From positions 2,728,001 through 2,792,000 of the forward strand of contig NZ_CP109479.1 in the NCBI RefSeq assembly GCF_036227485.1: DNA of 64,000 nucleotides, in the 5' to 3' direction. Source of the stretch: Streptomyces sp. NBC_01451. Lineage in GTDB: Bacteria > Actinomycetota > Actinomycetes > Streptomycetales > Streptomycetaceae. Both the position numbers and the translations under genes were made by a program. Every line of letters begins with the position of its first letter. Within the stretch, counting starts at the first letter, position 1. Below the pieces are notes generated by a model, which made no database searches, was not told the DNA's origin, and was given only the letters and a program-made list of their open reading frames with translations. Positions 54,981 through 64,000 of the stretch are shown in pieces.

Positions 54981-55427
54981 TCAGGCCACGTTCACCTGTT
55001 GCCCGGGAGGCGCCGCCTCCAGCCAGGCGAGGAAACCGGTCAGCGCGTCGTCGCTCATCGCCAGTTCGAGTCTCGTCCCCCGGTGGAGACAGGCCAGCAC
55101 CACCGCGTCCGAGAGCAGGGCCAGCTCCTCCTCGCCGTCGGGGGCACGGCGGCCGGCCACCTCGATCGACGAGCGTTCCAGGACACGGCGCGGACGCGGG
55201 GAGTACGAGAAGACGCGGTACCACTCGATGCGGTCGCCGTTGTAGCGGGCGACACCGTAGCCCCAGCCCTTGCCGCTGGGGTCGGGTTTCTCGGGTACGT
55301 CCCAGCGCAGGCTGCAGTCGAACGTACCGCCGGAGCGTTGGATGAGCCGGCGGCGCAGGCCGAAGACGAACAGGCCGACCACCACGACCGCCACTACCAA
55401 GCCGCACACAGTCAGAGCGAGGATCAT
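54981..55427 (-). CDS. DUF2550 membrane-anchored protein
   Basis: A 148-residue protein with one N-terminal membrane helix (about 1-24, ILALTVCGLVVAVVVVGLFV) and a cytosolic globular domain with GWGYGVARYNGDRIEWYRVF and VLERSSIEVAGRRAPDGEEE. This is the DUF2550 pattern, found just downstream of atpC in many actinobacteria. ATG 55427 is preferred over GTG 55433 because AGGAGG is nine bases from the ATG. Function unknown; its fixed place beside the atp operon is notable. Confidence 0.88.
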   Translation of the reverse strand: MILALTVCGLVVAVVVVGLFVFGLRRRLIQRSGGTFDCSLRWDVPEKPDPSGKGWGYGVARYNGDRIEWYRVFSYSPRPRRVLERSSIEVAGRRAPDGEEELALLSDAVVLACLHRGTRLELAMSDDALTGFLAWLEAAPPGQQVNVA

Positions 55428-55481
55428 CGACACCGACCTCCTCGTCTCCTAGGTAACGGAAAAGAAAAAACATCCGGATTC

Positions 55482-55533
55482 GCCTCAGCCGCGGCCAGGA
55501 CCGGCGCAAACCGGTCCCAGCCGCGGCTGAGGC
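55482..55533 (-). terminator. Terminator of the atp operon
   Basis: A 14-bp outer stem GCCTCAGCCGCGGC (55482-55495) / 55520-55533 encloses an inner GGACCGG (55498-55504) / CCGGTCC (55511-55517) stem. Read on the minus strand it is followed after about ten bases by a T-rich run (tttttctttt), about 58 bp past the atpC stop. Confidence 0.85.
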
Positions 55534-55550
55534 AAAGCGTCACACTGTGC

Positions 55551-55590
55551 TCCCCCAGAGCCTAAACGGCCTGGGCGGGACCCCCAGATG
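55551..55590. repeat. Dispersed CCCCCAG hairpin element
   Basis: tcccccagagcctaaacggc followed by ctgggcgggacccccag, directly after the atpC stop. It shares its ends with the element at 31723-31755. Confidence 0.5.
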
Positions 55591-55965
55591 TCAGCGCGCC
55601 GCCACGGCCCGCAGTCGGACGTCCGCACGCCGCTCGGCGGAGGCGTCGCCCTCCGCCTTCGCGCGTTCGAGCTCCCGCTCCACGCGCTGGACGTCGATCT
55701 CGTCCGCCAGCTCGGCGACCTCCGCCAGCAGCGACAGCTTGTTGTCGGCGAACGAGATGAAACCGCCGTGCGCCGCGGCGACGACCGTTCCACCATCACT
55801 CGTACGGATGGTCACCGGGCCCGACTCCAGCACACCGAGCAGCGGCTGGTGACCGGGCATGACGCCGATGTCGCCGGACGTGGTGCGCGCGACGACCAGG
55901 GTGGCCTCGCCGGACCAGACCTGACGGTCGGCAGCGACCAACTCGACGTGCAGCTCAGCAGCCAA
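55591..55965 (-). CDS. atpC: ATP synthase epsilon subunit
   Basis: A 124-residue subunit starting MAAELHVELVAADRQVWSGE, with the N-terminal beta-barrel (1-85, DIGVMPGHQPLLGVLESGPV) and the C-terminal helical hairpin (VQRVERELERAKAEGDAS). The TTG at 55965 has AGGAG six bases upstream. Last gene of the operon; the epsilon subunit regulates hydrolysis. It is separated from atpD by an unusually long 239-bp spacer. Confidence 0.95.
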   Translation of the reverse strand: MAAELHVELVAADRQVWSGEATLVVARTTSGDIGVMPGHQPLLGVLESGPVTIRTSDGGTVVAAAHGGFISFADNKLSLLAEVAELADEIDVQRVERELERAKAEGDASAERRADVRLRAVAAR

Positions 55966-56051
55966 GGTTGGCTCCTCGGGTCACCACCCGGCTAGGTCAC
56001 CGGGTGTTGCGTATAAGTCTAGTAGGGCTCCGAGCACCGAAGTGCCGGGGC

Positions 56052-56085
56052 CTCCCCCCAGGCTTTCGGCTGGGGGTCCGGGGCC
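56052..56085. repeat. Dispersed CCCCCAG/CTGGGGG hairpin in the atpD-atpC spacer
   Basis: CCCCCAG (56055-56061) and CTGGGGG (56070-56076) form a hairpin with an 8-base loop, flanked by further GC-rich inverted sequence. Same family as the elements at 31723 and 55551. Confidence 0.55.
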
Positions 56086-56204
56086 GCGCGGCGCCGGCCG
56101 CGAATGACACGGCCCCGGGATGATTCAGCGGTGGGTGTGGCGAGAGGGGCAGGACGCACCCCGCGAAGGGTGCTCCCCTGCCCCTCTCCCAAGAAGCGCG
56201 GGGG

Positions 56205-58558
<2,354 letters not shown>

Positions 58559-58578
58559 GAGTCAGGTCCCTTCCGTCG

Positions 58579-60171
<1,593 letters not shown>

Positions 60172-60210
60172 CTGGGTTCCCTGCTCTCCTTGTTGGGCCC
60201 GAAGTTTCAC

Positions 60211-60235
60211 TTGGGGGGATGGGGACTCCCCCCAA
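60211..60235. repeat. G-run/C-run hairpin in the atpH-atpA spacer
   Basis: TTGGGGGGA (60211-60219) and TCCCCCCAA (60227-60235) form a 9-bp stem with a 7-base loop just upstream of atpA. It could influence atpA translation or be another member of the dispersed hairpin family. Confidence 0.55.
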
Positions 60236-60330
60236 AAAGAGGTGAATCCTCTGCACGGCCCAACCAGGGCCGTATTCAAGTACGTACTACGAGTATTGAG
60301 TTGCTGCGTGCTGTGTGGCTGCCGGGCGGG

Positions 60331-61152
60331 CTAGCCCGCCATGCGGCGGCCGGCGTCCTCGATACGGTCCGCGATGCTGCCGTTGATGACCTCGTCGCCG
60401 ACCAGCACCCGGATTCCGCCGAGGACCTCGGGGTCCACGTCCAGGTTCAGGTGCATCTGACGGCCGTAGAGCTTCGCGAGGGCGGCGCCGAGGCGCTGCT
60501 TCTGCGGGTCGCTCAGCGGAACCGCCGAGGTGACGACGGCGACCATGCGGTCCCGGCGCTCGGCAGCGAGCTTGGACAGGGACTCGAGTCCCGCTTCCAG
60601 GCTACGTCCCCGCGGCGCGGTCACAAGGCGCGTCACCAGACGCTCGGTCGTGGGCGCGGCCCGGCCCCCGAGCAGGCTGCGCAGCAGCTCGCTCTTGGCG
60701 CCGGTGGTCGCGGCACGGTCGGTCAGCGCGGCGCGCAGCTCGGTGTTCGAGGAGACGATCCGGCCGAACCGGAACAGCTCGTCCTCGACGTTGTCGAGCG
60801 CGCCCGCCTGCTGGGCGGCCGTGAGGTCGGCGAGGTCCGCCAGCTCCTCCAGCGCGTCCACCAGGTCGCGCGAACGCGACCAGCGGGAGCGCACCATGCC
60901 GCCCACCAGGTCGGTGGTGGGCCCGCCGACCTGACTGCCGAAGAGACGCTGGGCCAGCTCGGCCTTGGCCTCTCCGGGCTGCGCCGGGTCGGTGAGGACC
61001 CGACGCAGCGACACCTCGCGGTGCAGCAGCGCGGTGACCGAAGCCAGCTCCTCCGACAGCTTCTTCGCGTCGGCGGACGTCGAGTCCGTCAGCGCGTCGA
61101 GACGCTCCCGTGCGGCGGCGGCAGCCTCGCGACTGGCTCCGTGCACGGTCAT
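60331..61152 (-). CDS. atpH: ATP synthase delta subunit
   Basis: A 273-residue subunit, longer than the E. coli protein (177), as usual in actinobacteria whose delta has an N-terminal extension (MTVHGASREAAAAARERLDA). The C-terminal part with VAVVTSAVPLSDPQKQRLGA is the conserved OSCP/delta domain. ATG 61152 overlaps the atpF stop (ATGA). It links F1 to the peripheral stalk. Confidence 0.95.
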   Translation of the reverse strand: MTVHGASREAAAAARERLDALTDSTSADAKKLSEELASVTALLHREVSLRRVLTDPAQPGEAKAELAQRLFGSQVGGPTTDLVGGMVRSRWSRSRDLVDALEELADLADLTAAQQAGALDNVEDELFRFGRIVSSNTELRAALTDRAATTGAKSELLRSLLGGRAAPTTERLVTRLVTAPRGRSLEAGLESLSKLAAERRDRMVAVVTSAVPLSDPQKQRLGAALAKLYGRQMHLNLDVDPEVLGGIRVLVGDEVINGSIADRIEDAGRRMAG

Positions 61153-61700
61153 CGAGTCGCCTCGGCCTTCTCCTCGAGGTCGTCGAGGAAGCGGTCGATC
61201 ACACGGCTCTGCCGGGCGTGGTCCTCAAGGGACTCACCGACGAGCTTGCCGGCCAGCTCGGTGGCGAGCCTGCCGACGTCCTGGCGAAGCGCGGACGAGG
61301 CGGCCTTGCGGTCGGCGTCGAGCTGGGAGTGACCGGCGGCGACGATCTCCTCGCGCTGCCGCTGGCCTTCCGCGCGCATCTCCGCGATGAGCGTGGCGCC
61401 CTGCTCCTGCGCCTCCTGGCGCAGACGCGCGGCCTCGTGCCGGGCCTCGGCGAGCTGGGCCTTGTACTGCTCGAGGACACTCTGGGCCTCGGTCTGAGCG
61501 GCCTCGGCCTTCTCGATACCGCCCTCGATGGCCTCGCGCCGCTCTTCCAGAACCTTGTTGATGGTCGGGAGGAGCTTCTTGGCGAGGAAGCCGAAGACGA
61601 TGACGAAGGCGATCAGGCCGATGACAAGCTCCGGCCACGGCGGAATGAGAGGGTTTTCCTTCTCCGCCTCGGCCGCCAGCTGAACCAGTGCGTGGTTCAC
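61149..61700 (-). CDS. atpF: ATP synthase b subunit
   Basis: A 183-residue peripheral-stalk subunit: a single membrane helix (about 25-42, VIGLIAFVIVFGFLAKKLLP) followed by a long Glu/Arg/Ala coiled coil. The start is GTG 61700 with AAAGG upstream. It overlaps atpH by four bases. Confidence 0.96.
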   Translation of the reverse strand: MNHALVQLAAEAEKENPLIPPWPELVIGLIAFVIVFGFLAKKLLPTINKVLEERREAIEGGIEKAEAAQTEAQSVLEQYKAQLAEARHEAARLRQEAQEQGATLIAEMRAEGQRQREEIVAAGHSQLDADRKAASSALRQDVGRLATELAGKLVGESLEDHARQSRVIDRFLDDLEEKAEATR

Positions 61701-61742
61701 ATCAGTGCCTTTCGTCGAATGGGGCTGTCGTCGTGATTCGTC

Positions 61743-62869
<1,127 letters not shown>

Positions 62870-63094
62870 CACGGGCTCCTTCGGCGTGACGCATGGGTAC
62901 GGCAACCTCGTTGTGTCGGCACGGCGCGCAGCCGCGGTTCGGCACTGGACTGGTGTTACGGATGTGGGGGCGGCTGTGGGGCATCAAGCCTCGCGATTGA
63001 GCAGGCGTCAGCTCAGATGCCCGCGCCCGCGATGCCGCAGTTGGCACCGGACGATAGCAGGATCTCTCGCACCCGCTTATCCCGGCCCTACCTC

Positions 63095-63532
63095 TCACGA
63101 CGAGTGCCCTGTCTTTTCGGGCCTGTCCCCCATCGTGGAGTCGGGTTCAACGTAGAGGATCTTCGACTTCATGTGGGCACGAGCTTGCGCCGCGATCCAG
63201 GCGAGCGTGCCTGCGACCAGCGTGAGCGCGAAGGCCCTGGGGTTGAACAGCGTCGTGTTCTTGAACGCCGCGAGAAAGATGAACAGCAGAAGAATTTGCG
63301 CCGCGTACAGCATCAGGCCCATTGCCTGGAACAGATGCGGAAGCGTTTTGGCAGTGCGCTGCAGAACGTAGAACCCGATACCCATGAAGAGAATCACGAC
63401 CAGCGTCGCCACGACCGCCCCGATCGCGCCTTCGGCACCAGCGACCACGGCACTGACGACGGCGGCAAGTGCGCCGACGGCAGCTGTGGGCACAGCGGCT
63501 TGAAGCAGGATCCGGACGTCATTGGACGGCAT
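63095..63532 (-). CDS. atpI: ATP synthase protein I (AtpI)
   Basis: A 145-residue four-helix membrane protein, MPSNDVRILLQAAVPTAAVG at the start and a soluble tail containing KSKILYVEPDSTMGDRPEK. It is the first gene of the operon and probably assists c-ring assembly or Mg uptake, as in other bacteria. A 225-bp gap follows before atpB. Confidence 0.9.
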   Translation of the reverse strand: MPSNDVRILLQAAVPTAAVGALAAVVSAVVAGAEGAIGAVVATLVVILFMGIGFYVLQRTAKTLPHLFQAMGLMLYAAQILLLFIFLAAFKNTTLFNPRAFALTLVAGTLAWIAAQARAHMKSKILYVEPDSTMGDRPEKTGHSS

Positions 63533-63840
63533 GGCGGCAACTCCGCTTTCACAGGGGGGCAGGTGTCGTCATGGACGAGCGTAGTCCCCGGTTCGAGCAG
63601 AGAAACTCGCGCCAATGGACCGTCGCACTGCGGTCCTTCGGTTCTGTCCGGGGTTCTCGTGAACCGTATCACAAACTATTTGATGAGGTCTTTACCTGGA
63701 TGGTGTGCTCGGTGTCACACATGAGAGTGAACCTGCCCACCTGTGCAGAACCAGCGCCGAATTGTCTGGTATTGGAGCGCTTCGTCCGCTCCGTGCTCTC
63801 TCTGTTTCAAGCAAAGCATTAGTCAGATTCTTACCTTGCG
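63533..63840. other. Spacer upstream of the atp operon
   Basis: About 300 bp without a supported gene. It is relatively AT-rich in places (for example accgtatcacaaactatttg and gtttcaagcaaagcattagt) and is likely to contain the main atp operon promoter. No clear -35/-10 pair was fixed. Confidence 0.45.
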
Positions 63841-64000
63841 TCAGCGCGACGACCCGGCTTTACGTCGGTCAAGGAGCCGCGAACGGGGGCCGATCGCCGT
63901 CGCTCCGTTGACACCCGAGACGCCGGCCCGCACCGGAGCGCGGTGTTCGGGGGCGGCCTCCTCGTCGGCCATGGCCGGCACCGAGGCGGCGGGCGCCGTC
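63841..64000 (-). CDS. C-terminus of a probable MraY-like glycosyltransferase
   Basis: Read on the minus strand, the frame entering from the right edge ends at TGA 63843-63841, giving a tail with GVSGVNGATAIGPRSRLLDR and KAGSSR. A polar Arg/Ala-rich end like this is typical of the MraY/WecA-type undecaprenyl-phosphate sugar-1-phosphate transferase found directly upstream of atpI in Streptomyces. No catalytic part is inside the window, so the identity rests on position and tail character. Confidence 0.55.
   Translation of the reverse strand, partial: TAPAASVPAMADEEAAPEHRAPVRAGVSGVNGATAIGPRSRLLDRRKAGSSR

Noticed and set aside
60172..60279. 36-residue N-terminal extension of AtpA
   Set aside because: It would be encoded through the G-run hairpin, with no ribosome site; the start at 60171 matches known alpha subunits.

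Overview
The window is high-GC chromosomal DNA from a Streptomyces or very close relative. The sequence shows strong third-position GC bias, frequent GTG/TTG starts, ATGA/GTGA overlaps between operon partners, and typical Streptomyces core genes: scy, filP, nucS, a chitinase with a direct-repeat promoter, and the atpIBEFHAGDC operon. From memory the gene order resembles the SCO5426-SCO5365 region of S. coelicolor read in descending order, with local differences. No rRNA, tRNA, CRISPR array, insertion sequence or phage gene was recognised.

Layout. (1) 1-6.4 kb: central carbon metabolism (pfkA on the minus strand; pta-ackA overlapping, then pyk, on the plus strand). (2) 6.5-13.5 kb: accessory region. 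It holds an XRE/DUF397-like pair with a degenerate anti-sigma-type ATPase protein, then a 1287-residue secreted alanine-rich coiled-coil protein whose C-terminus looks like a polymorphic toxin, followed by two overlapping paralogous small genes that share a perfect 192-bp block and are candidate immunity genes. (3) 13.8-16.6 kb: a three-gene envelope operon (DUF6230 secreted protein, DUF6114 membrane protein, Ser/Thr-rich secreted protein). (4) 17-20 kb: thioredoxin-TPR protein, TetR, DUF3817, MarR. (5) 20.2-25.1 kb: the polysaccharide locus cslZ (GH6), glxA (copper radical oxidase) and cslA (cellulose synthase-like), followed by a thiamine-binding-like protein and a second DUF3817 protein. 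(6) 26-28.8 kb: three consecutive AIM24-family genes and a MarR. (7) 28.8-34.7 kb: a two-component system divergent from a PepSY-like protein, then meaB, an acetyl-CoA acetyltransferase and methylmalonyl-CoA epimerase. (8) 35-40 kb: the cytoskeletal coiled-coil genes scy and filP with a strong terminator. (9) 40.2-44.2 kb: two tandem ATPase/permease ABC pairs. (10) 44.2-55.4 kb: zinc-ribbon-like protein, luciferase-like oxidoreductase, SCO5389-family protein, nucS convergent with a large membrane-anchored ATPase, STAS protein, 3-hydroxybutyryl-CoA dehydrogenase, PduO-type adenosyltransferase, a LuxR remnant, chitinase, a small secreted peptide and DUF2550. (11) 55.6-63.5 kb: the F1Fo ATP synthase operon on the minus strand, preceded by the C-terminus of a probable MraY-like transferase.

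The most notable elements are the putative toxin with twin immunity genes, the DUF6230/DUF6114 envelope operon, the csl/glx locus flanked by DUF3817 paralogues, the AIM24 triplet, two gene remnants (an MFS transporter and a LuxR regulator), and a family of short CCCCCAG/CTGGGGG hairpins scattered in spacers including inside the atp operon. Start sites often differ from the longest open frame; they were chosen from Shine-Dalgarno spacing and alignment with paralogues.
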